DNA of 64,000 nt, from assembly GCA_902566925.1 (NCBI GenBank), contig CACFKO010000001.1, forward strand, positions 1 to 64,000, given 5' to 3'. This document shows positions 19,510 to 27,182 of the stretch, one piece after another (position 1 is the first letter of the stretch; each line of letters begins with the position of its first letter). Under the pieces are notes generated by a model. It saw only the letters and a program-made list of their open reading frames with translations. It did not search any database and was not told the DNA's origin. Source of the stretch: an uncultured Pelagibacteraceae bacterium (GTDB lineage Bacteria; Pseudomonadota; Alphaproteobacteria; Pelagibacterales; Pelagibacteraceae). A program made the position numbers and the translations under genes.

Positions 19510-20157
19510 ATGAATTATTCCTTAAACTCAACTATACTTAATTCAGGTCCCTCAATAAAAAATGCAGTTATACTATGTCATGGTTATGGTGGTGACGGAA
19601 AAGATATATCGATAGTTGCGCACTACTGGAAAAATTTTTTGTCTGATACTTTATTTATTTGTCCTGATGCTCCTGAAGTTTGTAAAGTTAATCCGCAAGG
19701 ATTCCAATGGTTTGATCTAATGGATCAGAGCGAAGATGAAATTTTATCAAAATCATTGATTGCAGAGGAAAAACTTAATAAATTTATTGATGAAGTTAAA
19801 GAAAACAATAAATTAAAAACTGATCAAATTTCTCTTGTTGGTTTTAGCCAGGGATGCATGATCTCATTACAAACAGCACTTAAAAGAAAAGATAAGATTA
19901 AATGTTTAATAGGTTATTCTGGAAAAATTTTAAATTCATATCACCTAAACAAGAATATTCATTCAAGACCAGAAATTTATTTAATGCATGGAGATATAGA
20001 TAATGTAGTTCCTATAAATAATTTATTGGAGGCTAAGGAGTTTTTTTCTAAACAAAAATACAAGATTAATACAAAAATATTTAAAAATTGTGAACACAGA
20101 ATCCCTACTGAAGGTCTAAGCATTGGATTGGAATTTTTGAAAAAAAATTTTATATAG
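19510..20157 (+). CDS. Phospholipase/carboxylesterase family alpha/beta hydrolase
   Basis: This is a soluble serine esterase of the Abhydrolase_2 type; the natural substrate cannot be read from sequence. The oxyanion region is VILCHGYGGDGKDI. The nucleophile elbow is GFSQGCMISLQ, and the catalytic Asp and His appear in LMHGDIDNVVPIN and KNCEHRIPTEG. The 215 residues are normal. It starts 13 bases after the tlpA-like gene and is probably cotranscribed with it. Confidence 0.85.
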   Translation: MNYSLNSTILNSGPSIKNAVILCHGYGGDGKDISIVAHYWKNFLSDTLFICPDAPEVCKVNPQGFQWFDLMDQSEDEILSKSLIAEEKLNKFIDEVKENNKLKTDQISLVGFSQGCMISLQTALKRKDKIKCLIGYSGKILNSYHLNKNIHSRPEIYLMHGDIDNVVPINNLLEAKEFFSKQKYKINTKIFKNCEHRIPTEGLSIGLEFLKKNFI

Positions 20158-20224
20158 TAATAACTATATCATATGTTACAAAATTATAACTTGATAAATA
20201 TTTTTCAATACGCTAGCATTTGGT

Positions 20225-20794
20225 ATGATTATTTCGTCTTCAGAAAAAGTTCCCTTGGAAAAGTGTCCTGCATTAGTTTTAAATGCAGACTTTAGACCGC
20301 TTAGTTATTATCCTCTTTCTCTGTGGTGTTGGCAGGACGCAGTAAAATCAGTTTTTTTAAACAGAGTAAGTATAGTTTCAAGTTACAAAAGAAAGGTTAG
20401 AAGTCCATCTTTTGAAATGAGTTTACCAAGCGTTATAGCTTTAAAAAGTTTTGTTAAGCCATCCGAACATCCTAATTTTACAAGATTTAATGTTTTTCTA
20501 AGAGATAAATTTGCTTGTCAATATTGTGGCAGTAAACAGGATTTAACTTTTGATCATTTGTTACCAAAGTCAAAAGGTGGAATAACAGATTGGGAAAATG
20601 TTGTAACAGCGTGTTCTACTTGTAATGTAAAAAAAGGCGGTAAACTTTACAATAAATGTGATCTTAAATTAAAAAGAAAACCTTTTGCGCCCTCAGTAGA
20701 TGATCTTCATAAAAATGGAAGAAATTTCCCTCCCAACTTTTTACACGAAAGTTGGATGGATTATTTATACTGGGATATAGAACTAGAACCTTAA
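20225..20794 (+). CDS. HNH endonuclease family protein
   Basis: This is a single-domain HNH protein with a zinc ribbon: CQYCGSKQDLTFDHLLPKSK carries the first Cys pair and the His-Asp metal site, and CSTCNVKKGGK gives the second Cys pair and the Asn. The N-terminal VLNADFRPLSYYPLSLWCWQ matches a widespread stand-alone family found in many alphaproteobacteria. Its biological role is not established. No transposase or restriction genes lie nearby, so it looks like a resident gene rather than a homing element. Confidence 0.85.
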   Translation: MIISSSEKVPLEKCPALVLNADFRPLSYYPLSLWCWQDAVKSVFLNRVSIVSSYKRKVRSPSFEMSLPSVIALKSFVKPSEHPNFTRFNVFLRDKFACQYCGSKQDLTFDHLLPKSKGGITDWENVVTACSTCNVKKGGKLYNKCDLKLKRKPFAPSVDDLHKNGRNFPPNFLHESWMDYLYWDIELEP

Positions 20795-20799
20795 TTAAA

Positions 20800-21333
20800 T
20801 TAAATTTTCTCAGAAACCTTTATAGCTACTTTAGAGGTATTTTGAATTATTTTATCCAATAAAAAATAAAGACCACCTTTTGTTGCTCCCTCATCATACG
20901 CTATATTTTTATGATCATCTTCATCTTCTCTAAACTTTTTTATGGACTTTTTTAAATCTTTTTCATCATCACCAAGTTTGTCTAATTGGTCTTTATAATG
21001 ATCACAAATTACCTCTTCAACAGACGCAGTGCAAAGCATAGCAGCTTTTTGACCAAGCATAGTTGTTCCAAAACCAAGTGTAACTCCAAGCAGATCCCAT
21101 AGTGGAAGAAAAATAGTCGGTTTTATATTCCTTTTTTGAATCTCCTTGTCGAAATAATCAAAATGTTCTTTTTCATGTTCTTTCATTGACTCAATTAATT
21201 TCTTTAATTTTTCGTCTTTTTTAAAAGTGTTGAGCGCGAGTAATTGCCCCTCATATATTTTAATTGCACCTCTCTCACCGGCATGATCAACTCTTATGAT
21301 TTCTTCTAATGTTTTTTTATTCGTTTTTTTCAT
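20800..21333 (-). CDS. coq7: Demethoxyubiquinone hydroxylase, Coq7 family
   Basis: This is a di-iron monooxygenase that hydroxylates 5-demethoxyubiquinone, the penultimate step of ubiquinone synthesis. The iron ligands are visible in IRVDHAGERGAIKIYEG, MKEHEKEHFDYF, SVEEVICDHYKDQL and REDEDDHKNIAYDEG. The 177 residues match the bacterial form. Its start lies 17 bases inside the end of dsbB, indicating cotranscription. Confidence 0.95.
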   Translation of the reverse strand: MKKTNKKTLEEIIRVDHAGERGAIKIYEGQLLALNTFKKDEKLKKLIESMKEHEKEHFDYFDKEIQKRNIKPTIFLPLWDLLGVTLGFGTTMLGQKAAMLCTASVEEVICDHYKDQLDKLGDDEKDLKKSIKKFREDEDDHKNIAYDEGATKGGLYFLLDKIIQNTSKVAIKVSEKI

Positions 21334-21799
21334 AATTTTTAAACAACTTTAAGAATATACCGAATAACACAAAGGAAAAAATGGTATTTATTGATGCAAG
21401 TGATAAACCAAAAACCCGAAAAGTAACAGTTTTGCAACTAATTGTGTTTTCACTGAGTTGTTTTAGAATATCCTCTTTAGAGAAATTTTGATCTAAATTT
21501 TGAGCTTTGCAAACTAAAGATTCGTTAAAAAAACCTTGCTCTATACCAAAATGGTAAAAAGCCACGAAAGATCCAATCAAAGAAACCAGAGAAAGGATTA
21601 GCAAAGAAAGTTTTATATATTTTTTTATTATAATAATATTTATGATTAAAAAAATTGATATGTAATATGGATAACGTTGATATAAACAGAGTTTACATGG
21701 CTTGTGTCCAAGACCGTATTCAACAATATAGGCTGAAAACACCGATAGAACTAAAAGAAGTAATATCGTTAACAAAGTTATATTTGTATTTTTGTTCAT
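21317..21799 (-). CDS. dsbB: Disulfide bond formation protein B
   Basis: This is an inner membrane quinone reductase that reoxidises DsbA. Four hydrophobic segments are visible. The first periplasmic Cys pair is in GHKPCKLCLYQRYPYY. A second pair lies further apart in the long loop (SLVCKAQN and NTISCKTVTF). The 160 residues match. It is placed between the DedA-like gene and coq7, overlapping coq7 and four bases from the DedA-like stop. Confidence 0.9.
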   Translation of the reverse strand: MNKNTNITLLTILLLLVLSVFSAYIVEYGLGHKPCKLCLYQRYPYYISIFLIINIIIIKKYIKLSLLILSLVSLIGSFVAFYHFGIEQGFFNESLVCKAQNLDQNFSKEDILKQLSENTISCKTVTFRVFGLSLASINTIFSFVLFGIFLKLFKNYEKNE

Positions 21800-21802
21800 T
21801 AT

Positions 21803-22399
21803 TTATTTTAGTAAAAAATATAGCCCAAAGATTATAATTATTATAAGCAGCGTTATTATTATTGACCATTTAGCACCTTCTTTTTCTAAGAATGGTCCAA
21901 ACTTTTCTCCGAATTTGTAAGTTAAAAAAGCAACCAAAAAGAATCTAGAACCCCTAGTTAAAACACAAATAATTACAAAAGAAATTAAATTAAAATGAAT
22001 AAAGCCGCTAGATATGGTTAAAAGCTTGAAAGGCAAAGGCGTAAATCCGGCAGTTACAAGTATTCCTAACCATGAAAAAAAACCACCTTTTGTAGAAAAT
22101 TTATCTTTTAAGAAATTTGGGTCTTCATAACCATACAACTGAAAAATTTTTATTCCAATCTCATTAAAAAAAACATAGCCAATTAGGTAACCAAAAAGCG
22201 CACCTAGAACTGAAAAAATAGTTGCAATTAAAGCTATACGAAGGAATTCATTTTTTTTTGCGATTACCATTGGAACTATCATTACATCTGGAGGTATTGG
22301 AAAAAATGAACTTTCAATAAAAGCTTCAAAAGCCAAGAGTGGTTTGGCATATCTATGTCCTGCCCATGAAACACACTTATCATATATTTTTTTTATCAT
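21803..22399 (-). CDS. DedA/YqaA family inner membrane protein (VTT domain)
   Basis: This is an integral membrane protein of the SNARE-associated/VTT type. Some DedA relatives flip undecaprenyl phosphate or other lipids, but the YqaA branch has no firm assignment. Hydrophobic segments lie around residues 20-45, 55-80, 110-150 and 175-197. ESSFFPIPPDVMIVP and GFTPLPFKLLTISSGF are the re-entrant motifs with conserved Pro. It is 198 residues and heads the minus-strand run with dsbB and coq7. Confidence 0.85.
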   Translation of the reverse strand: MIKKIYDKCVSWAGHRYAKPLLAFEAFIESSFFPIPPDVMIVPMVIAKKNEFLRIALIATIFSVLGALFGYLIGYVFFNEIGIKIFQLYGYEDPNFLKDKFSTKGGFFSWLGILVTAGFTPLPFKLLTISSGFIHFNLISFVIICVLTRGSRFFLVAFLTYKFGEKFGPFLEKEGAKWSIIITLLIIIIIFGLYFLLK

Positions 22400-22431
22400 T
22401 TTTTGGTTGCCTATTAAATTAATTCAAAACA

Positions 22432-22451
22432 TAATGTTTGTACAAACATTA
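22432..22451. repeat. Perfect 20-bp palindrome upstream of tRNA-Leu
   Basis: The sequence TAATGTTTGTACAAACATTA equals its own reverse complement over all 20 bases. It is centred 15 bases before the tRNA-Leu 5' end and lies in the spacer divergent from the DedA-like gene. It could be a dimeric repressor operator or an RNA/DNA cruciform; no regulator can be named. Confidence 0.75.
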
Positions 22452-22466
22452 ATTAATAGGAATAAT

Positions 22467-22553
22467 GGGCGAATGGTGGAACTGGTAGACGCGTTGGATT
22501 CAAAATCCAATGGTAGCAATATCTTGAGAGTTCGAGTCTCTCTTCGCCCACCA
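22467..22553 (+). tRNA. tRNA-Leu (anticodon CAA)
   Basis: The acceptor stem is GGGCGAA (22467-22473) with TTCGCCC (22543-22549), followed by A and an encoded CCA. The anticodon stem is TTGGA/TCCAA around CAA at 22501-22503, and the T arm contains GTTCGAGTC. The long variable arm gives 87 bases, as expected for a class II leucine tRNA. It reads UUG codons. An SGNH gene starts 25 bases downstream. Confidence 0.97.
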
Positions 22554-22577
22554 AAAGTTTTAGTATTATCAAACTAA

Positions 22578-23747
22578 ATGAAAAAAATTAAAGCATATAC
22601 CACAATTATTTTAATCAGCCTTTTGTTTGGAATTTATATTTTTGAATTTTACATGACCTTTGGCTCAGGAAACGTATTAAGTAAAAAGGTTAAAATTTAC
22701 AAAAAAATTCAAGGTAACAATTATGATACCAGAACAAAGTTTGAAATTTATAAAGATTTAAAAAAAAAAGATGAACAGACTGTACTAGGAGGGTTTGAGC
22801 ATGTGTCTTTATCAACAGATAACTTATATTCTTTGTCCGGAATTTCAAATGCCAAAACAATAGTCTGTAACGAAAATGGGTACTATATGATTTATACAAG
22901 TGACAGATTTGGATTTAATAATCCAGACAGTGAATGGGAAGAAAAAGAAATTGAATTTTTATTATTGGGGGATTCATTTGTTCAAGGTTATTGCGTAAAT
23001 AGACCTAATGATATTGGATCAAATTTAAGAAATATATCAAAAAAATCTGTTTTGAATTTGGGCTACGGAGGAAATGGACCGCTTACAGAATTTGCAACGT
23101 TAAGAGAATACCTGGGACAGAATGTTAAAAATGTAGTTTGGATATATTACGGTAATGATTTGAACGATTTAAAAAATGAACTTAATTCAGAAATCTTAAA
23201 AAAATATATTAAAAATAAAAATTTTAAACAAAATCTAAAACTAAAAGTGAAAGATGTAAATCGTCAAAATAAGTTAGCAATGGAAATCGAAGAAAAAGCA
23301 ATTGAGGAACAGACCCAAGACTATAAAAGTTTAAAATACAAAATTTTAAAATTTATTCGTTTGCATCAAACAAAGCGTGTGATTAGAAAAAATTTTCCTT
23401 CTAAAAAAAATCAAACTATAAAAAATGATGAAATCTACACTGCATTCAAAGAAATTTTAAAACTTTCAAAAAATTTAACTGAAGAAAATGGTTCTAGATT
23501 TTTCTTTGTCTATTTACCCGCATATCCCAAATATACTCTTAAAGAAAGTGATGTTTCATATCAAAAAATTAAAAAAATCGTCAAAGAACTGGAGATTTTT
23601 TTCATTGATATTGACAGAGAAGTTTTTAATAAAGAAAATGATCCTCTAGTATTGTTTCCTTTTAAACAATACGGACATTATAATGAAAAAGGATATAGAA
23701 AAGTATCTGAAGCAATTTATAATTCTATATTAAGAAATGGAAATTAA
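22578..23747 (+). CDS. Membrane-anchored SGNH/GDSL hydrolase-like protein
   Basis: One N-terminal membrane anchor (residues 5-27) is followed by a periplasmic domain. Block I is EFLLLGDSFVQGYCV (Asp132, Ser133). Block III resembles WIYYGNDLNDL, and the block V His is in KQYGHYNEKGYRKVSEAI. Such proteins often deacetylate or transfer acetyl groups on surface glycans, but the substrate is unknown here. It is 389 residues. It starts 25 bases after tRNA-Leu and overlaps the acyl-CoA synthetase by 11 bases. Confidence 0.75.
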   Translation: MKKIKAYTTIILISLLFGIYIFEFYMTFGSGNVLSKKVKIYKKIQGNNYDTRTKFEIYKDLKKKDEQTVLGGFEHVSLSTDNLYSLSGISNAKTIVCNENGYYMIYTSDRFGFNNPDSEWEEKEIEFLLLGDSFVQGYCVNRPNDIGSNLRNISKKSVLNLGYGGNGPLTEFATLREYLGQNVKNVVWIYYGNDLNDLKNELNSEILKKYIKNKNFKQNLKLKVKDVNRQNKLAMEIEEKAIEEQTQDYKSLKYKILKFIRLHQTKRVIRKNFPSKKNQTIKNDEIYTAFKEILKLSKNLTEENGSRFFFVYLPAYPKYTLKESDVSYQKIKKIVKELEIFFIDIDREVFNKENDPLVLFPFKQYGHYNEKGYRKVSEAIYNSILRNGN

Positions 23748-25419
23748 AAATATTAATAGTTTAGTTGAATTATATTTTAAAAAACTGGAAGAGGTTGATA
23801 AAGAAAAACCATTTTTAAAATGGCTGAAGTCTAACAAGCCGACCTATACCTGGTCACAAGTATCTGAGAGAATTTTTAAACTAACAAATAAAATTAAATC
23901 TATTATAAATGAGGGTGACAGATGTTTAATATTATCAGAAAATCGTCCTTTTTGGTTAATGTCCGATATTGCAATAATGAATGCAGGAGGAATCTCTGTA
24001 CCAATTTTTACTACTTACTCATCTAATGATTATAAATATATTCTTAGCGACTGTAAGCCATCAATAATTATTGTTTCAAACAATGATCAGTTTAAAAAAA
24101 TTAAAAATTTTTTAAATCCTGAAGTTAAAGAGATAATTTCTTTTGAAAAAATAGAATATAAGAGCTTATTAATAACTAAAATTTTGGAAACTAAGGATGA
24201 TCAAAAAGTTATAAATAAAAATCTAAAAAGAAATATGCCTGCTTCTATAATTTATACGTCAGGAACATCCGGCACTCCCAAGGGTGTAATTTTAAGTCAT
24301 GGGGGAATACTATCAAATTGCGAAGGAGCTTTAGACATACTTAAGTCTCTTACAGAAAAAAAAGAACCAGTATTTTTGACTTGGCTTCCTCTTTCTCATT
24401 CTTATGAGCACGCTGTTCAATTTATTCAGATATTTTTAGGGGCTAAAGTTTTTTATGCAGAAAGTTTAGAAAAACTTATATCAAACATGTCTGAGGCTAA
24501 ACCGACAATCATGACCGCAGTACCTAGGTTTTATCAGAATCTTTTTAGTAAAATTAACATTAATTTTAATAAACAAACAGGTTTCAAAAGAAAGTTAATT
24601 GATAAAACAATCGAATTAGGAAAAAAAACACTAAAAAAAGAAAAATTGAATTTAAGAGAAAAAATAGTTAATTTTTTATGTCAAAATTTAGTAAGAAGAA
24701 AGATACAAAAACAATTTGGGGGAGATCTACAAGCTTTTGTTTCTGGAGGAGGAGCTTTAGATAAAACTGTAGGAGAGTTTCTTAATGCGATTGGTTTACC
24801 AACTTTACAAGGCTATGGTTTGACAGAAACTTCCCCGGTAGTTAGCTGTAATTTACCAGGCTTGATTAAAGTAGAGACTGTCGGCCCACCCTTCAAAACA
24901 AATCAGGTAAAGATAGCTGAAGATGGAGAAATTTTAGTTAAGGGTGAAAATGTTATGCTCGGCTATTGGAACAAAGAAAAAGAAACTAATGAAATTTTAA
25001 AAGACGGCTGGCTACATACTGGTGATGTAGGAGAAATAGATTCAAATGGCTATCTAAAAATAACTGATAGAAAAAAAGATATTATTGTTAATCACGGTGG
25101 AGATAATATTTCTCCGAGTAAAATTGAAAATCTTATTTGCAATGATGCAAAAATAAAACAATGCTTAGTTTATGGTGATAAAAAAAATTATCTTGTTGCT
25201 TTAATTGTTGTTGATTCTGAAAATAAAAATAATTCAACTATAGGAAGTATTATTGAAAATTTAAATCAAAATTTAGGAATTATAGAAAAAATTAAAAAAT
25301 TTATTTTGATTGATGAAGAATTTACAATTGAAAATGGTTTAATGACTCCAACATTAAAACTAAAAAGAAAAAAAATTATTGAAAGATATAAACAGGATCT
25401 TGAAAAACTTTATAAATAA
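23737..25419 (+). CDS. fadD: Long-chain fatty acid-CoA ligase (AMP-forming)
   Basis: It activates fatty acids to acyl-CoA through an acyl-adenylate. The P-loop motif is IIYTSGTSGTPKGVILSHGG, followed by QGYGLTETSPVVS (A5 type), GWLHTGDVGEIDSNGYLKIT and DRKKDIIVNHGGDNISPSKIE. The 560 residues match the long-chain branch, with the LPLSHSYEHA segment typical of it. The preceding SGNH gene overlaps the start. Chain-length preference cannot be told from sequence. Confidence 0.9.
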   Translation: MEIKNINSLVELYFKKLEEVDKEKPFLKWLKSNKPTYTWSQVSERIFKLTNKIKSIINEGDRCLILSENRPFWLMSDIAIMNAGGISVPIFTTYSSNDYKYILSDCKPSIIIVSNNDQFKKIKNFLNPEVKEIISFEKIEYKSLLITKILETKDDQKVINKNLKRNMPASIIYTSGTSGTPKGVILSHGGILSNCEGALDILKSLTEKKEPVFLTWLPLSHSYEHAVQFIQIFLGAKVFYAESLEKLISNMSEAKPTIMTAVPRFYQNLFSKININFNKQTGFKRKLIDKTIELGKKTLKKEKLNLREKIVNFLCQNLVRRKIQKQFGGDLQAFVSGGGALDKTVGEFLNAIGLPTLQGYGLTETSPVVSCNLPGLIKVETVGPPFKTNQVKIAEDGEILVKGENVMLGYWNKEKETNEILKDGWLHTGDVGEIDSNGYLKITDRKKDIIVNHGGDNISPSKIENLICNDAKIKQCLVYGDKKNYLVALIVVDSENKNNSTIGSIIENLNQNLGIIEKIKKFILIDEEFTIENGLMTPTLKLKRKKIIERYKQDLEKLYK

Positions 25420-25547
25420 ATTTAAATTTTTATAAAAAAATATTAAACAAAACTGTTGATATTACTTACTTTTTTTAATTTATTTTCAATTTGAGTAAAA
25501 CAACTCTTTAAATTATTTTTTTTAAAAAAAATAAACTTCTTTTATGT

Positions 25548-25575
25548 TTGACATCTATTCAAAAAAACTTAAAAA
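25548..25575 (+). promoter_or_regulatory. Candidate promoter of the Lys/Arg micro-peptide gene
   Basis: A perfect TTGACA (25548-25553) is followed after 16 bases by TAAAAA (25570-25575), a weak -10 box. A start near 25582 would give a transcript of about 155 bases ending at the terminator at 25743. The rest of the fadD-carD spacer (25420-25547) is plain AT-rich sequence in which I see no other feature. Confidence 0.5.
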
Positions 25576-25625
25576 TGCATTTATCAACGAATCGCTTAGA
25601 TTTGTTCAAAAAAAGGGAGATAACG

Positions 25626-25688
25626 ATGGCTAAAAGACGTAAAAAAAAGAAAAAGAAAGCTAAAAAAAGAAGAAGAAGAAGAAGGTAA
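25626..25688 (+). CDS. 20-residue extremely basic peptide (Lys/Arg-rich)
   Basis: An ATG with a good ribosome-binding site (AGGGAG, 25613-25618) opens a frame of 20 codons ended by TAA. It has 17 basic residues (9 Lys, 8 Arg), two Ala and the initiator Met. The first half is Lys-rich and the last six residues are all Arg. A TTGACA box lies 75 bases upstream and a strong terminator 15 bases downstream, so it is a self-contained unit. No family is recognised. Binding to nucleic acid or the ribosome is a guess from charge alone. A non-coding small RNA is the main alternative. Confidence 0.65.
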   Translation: MAKRRKKKKKKAKKRRRRRR

Positions 25689-25703
25689 ATAGTTTTCTCT
25701 ATG

Positions 25704-25743
25704 AACGCCCTTTCCAAATCTCACGGAAAGGGCGTTTTTTTTT
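25704..25743 (+). terminator. Strong intrinsic terminator after the micro-peptide gene
   Basis: A perfect 12-bp stem, AACGCCCTTTCC (25704-25715) with GGAAAGGGCGTT (25725-25736), and a 9-base loop run into nine T (25735-25743). The T-run overlaps the carD stop codon on the other strand. There is no T-run in the minus direction, so it serves the plus-strand unit. Confidence 0.92.
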
Positions 25744-26410
25744 AAGCTTCTAAAGCTCTATCTTCTCTTCCTAGGGCTTTATTCATTTTTTTCCTTACAT
25801 CTTCATCTGAAATCTTTAAGACAACTTTAAATTCATTTCCCAGTCTATCATATGCTTTTTCAAAAAGTTGCCTTTCACTATAAGATTGGTCAGCAATAGT
25901 GTTTGTATTTTTATTTAAATCTTTAACCACTTCAGCAAGTTCATAAATCTTTCCAGAATTAATTTTTTGCTCATATTCCTGAGCTCTTCTGCTCCACATA
26001 GTTCTTTTAATTTTAGGTTTGGTCTTAAGAATTGCTATGCATTTATTTATCTGATGCGTTGAACATATAGGTCTTAAACTAGATTGTTGATTTATAGGTA
26101 TAGTTAAGGTCAACTTATCTCTTTCAATAAGAACTTTATAGAAATTTATATCAATTTCTCCGATAACTGCTTTCTCTACAGCAATAATTTTTCCCACACC
26201 GTGTTTGGGGTAAACAACAAAGTCATTAACATTATAAATTCTTTTTTCGGTAGGTTGTTTTTTTATTTTTTTGATTTCAATTTTTTCTTCCGAAGTATTA
26301 CTTTTTTGCCCAGTAAGTATTTTTTTTTCAGATTTTTTACCTTTTAACTTTAATTTAATATCTTTTAATTTTTTTTTCCCACGTATTTTCTTTTTTCTAC
26401 CCATATTCAT
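25742..26410 (-). CDS. carD: CarD family transcriptional regulator with Lys-rich N-terminus
   Basis: It binds RNA polymerase beta through a Tudor-like domain and stabilises open promoter complexes. The CarD domain starts near residue 59 ([21 protein letters not shown]) and continues through [12 protein letters not shown] and [20 protein letters not shown]. The first ~58 residues are a Lys-rich, low-complexity extension unlike the compact family. The first ATG overlaps the ferredoxin stop as ATGA; a second ATG two codons on is also possible. It ends the helicase-terB-fdxA-carD run. Confidence 0.93.
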   Translation of the reverse strand: MNMGRKKKIRGKKKLKDIKLKLKGKKSEKKILTGQKSNTSEEKIEIKKIKKQPTEKRIYNVNDFVVYPKHGVGKIIAVEKAVIGEIDINFYKVLIERDKLTLTIPINQQSSLRPICSTHQINKCIAILKTKPKIKRTMWSRRAQEYEQKINSGKIYELAEVVKDLNKNTNTIADQSYSERQLFEKAYDRLGNEFKVVLKISDEDVRKKMNKALGREDRALEA

Positions 26411-26748
26411 TCTCCTGGTTTATCAGAAAAGTATTTTTCATATTTATTTTTTTCATTTCTATATTTATCCGCATCTTTTGGTGGATCTTTTTTCGTTTTT
26501 ATATTTGGCCAAATTTTTGAAAATTTTGTATTTACTTCCAACCATTTATTTTTTTCTTCATCCTCAAAGGTATTATCAGCTACTATAGCATTTACCGGAC
26601 ATTCAGGTTCACACACACCACAATCTATACATTCGTCAGGATTAATTACTAACATATTTTCTCCCTCATAGAAACAGTCAACGGGACATACTTCTACGCA
26701 ATCCATTAATTTACATTTTATACATTCATCCTTAACGAGATAGGTCAT
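26407..26748 (-). CDS. fdxA: Seven-iron ferredoxin, FdxA type
   Basis: This is a small cytoplasmic electron carrier with one [3Fe-4S] and one [4Fe-4S] cluster. The Cys pattern is Cys9, 12, 17, 21, 25 and then Cys40, 43, 46, 50, within [20 protein letters not shown] and [15 protein letters not shown]. The C-terminal 50-residue tail is typical of FdxA. It is 113 residues. Its start overlaps the TerB-like stop by one base. Pairing with carD downstream is conserved in alphaproteobacteria. Confidence 0.93.
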   Translation of the reverse strand: MTYLVKDECIKCKLMDCVEVCPVDCFYEGENMLVINPDECIDCGVCEPECPVNAIVADNTFEDEEKNKWLEVNTKFSKIWPNIKTKKDPPKDADKYRNEKNKYEKYFSDKPGE

Positions 26749-27182
26749 TATTTTTTTTCTTCTAAAATACTTAATTTTATTTCTCCACTTAATTTATCGG
26801 GTAAATATAATAATCCACAAATTCTTCTCATGAGGTTACTTTCATATTGCCCTGATTTATCATCGGATAGAATGATTTTCCAAAGGGTTTCTAAAATTAA
26901 AATTTTTAATTTTTTATCCATTTTTTTTACACTTTTTGTATATTCTAAAATTTGGTTTGAACTACTTTCATGTTCCTCACCTTTTTTTATTATATCTAAA
27001 ACTTCTTCCTTAGATTTTTTTGAAAAATTTGTTACAAAATTTAAAATTATTTTTTTTTCCATTTCAGAATAGTTTTCATCAATTTTAGCCGCATGTATTA
27101 ACAAAGCAATTATTTTTATCAATTCCTTGTTTTCATTATTATCAGATGAACTTTTATTTTTTTTTAAAAAATCTATAATCAT
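26748..27182 (-). CDS. TerB-like helical protein
   Basis: This is an all-helical soluble protein resembling the TerB/DjlA N-terminal fold. [20 protein letters not shown] carries the acidic residues (Asp, Glu) of the family's metal-binding helix pair, and [27 protein letters not shown] and [11 protein letters not shown] follow. It is 144 residues. It lies between the helicase and fdxA with overlaps on both sides. The function is unknown, and tellurite resistance should not be inferred from the family name. Confidence 0.75.
   Translation of the reverse strand: MIIDFLKKNKSSSDNNENKELIKIIALLIHAAKIDENYSEMEKKIILNFVTNFSKKSKEEVLDIIKKGEEHESSSNQILEYTKSVKKMDKKLKILILETLWKIILSDDKSGQYESNLMRRICGLLYLPDKLSGEIKLSILEEKK

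Noticed and set aside
22344..22577. 77-codon plus-strand frame running across tRNA-Leu
   Set aside because: Its C-terminal part is simply the translated tRNA gene, a well-known source of false hypothetical proteins; the upstream part has no family features.
25544..25633. 29-codon frame overlapping the start of the Lys/Arg peptide
   Set aside because: Its start lies upstream of the predicted transcription start and overlaps the TTGACA box; no ribosome-binding site and no recognisable features.
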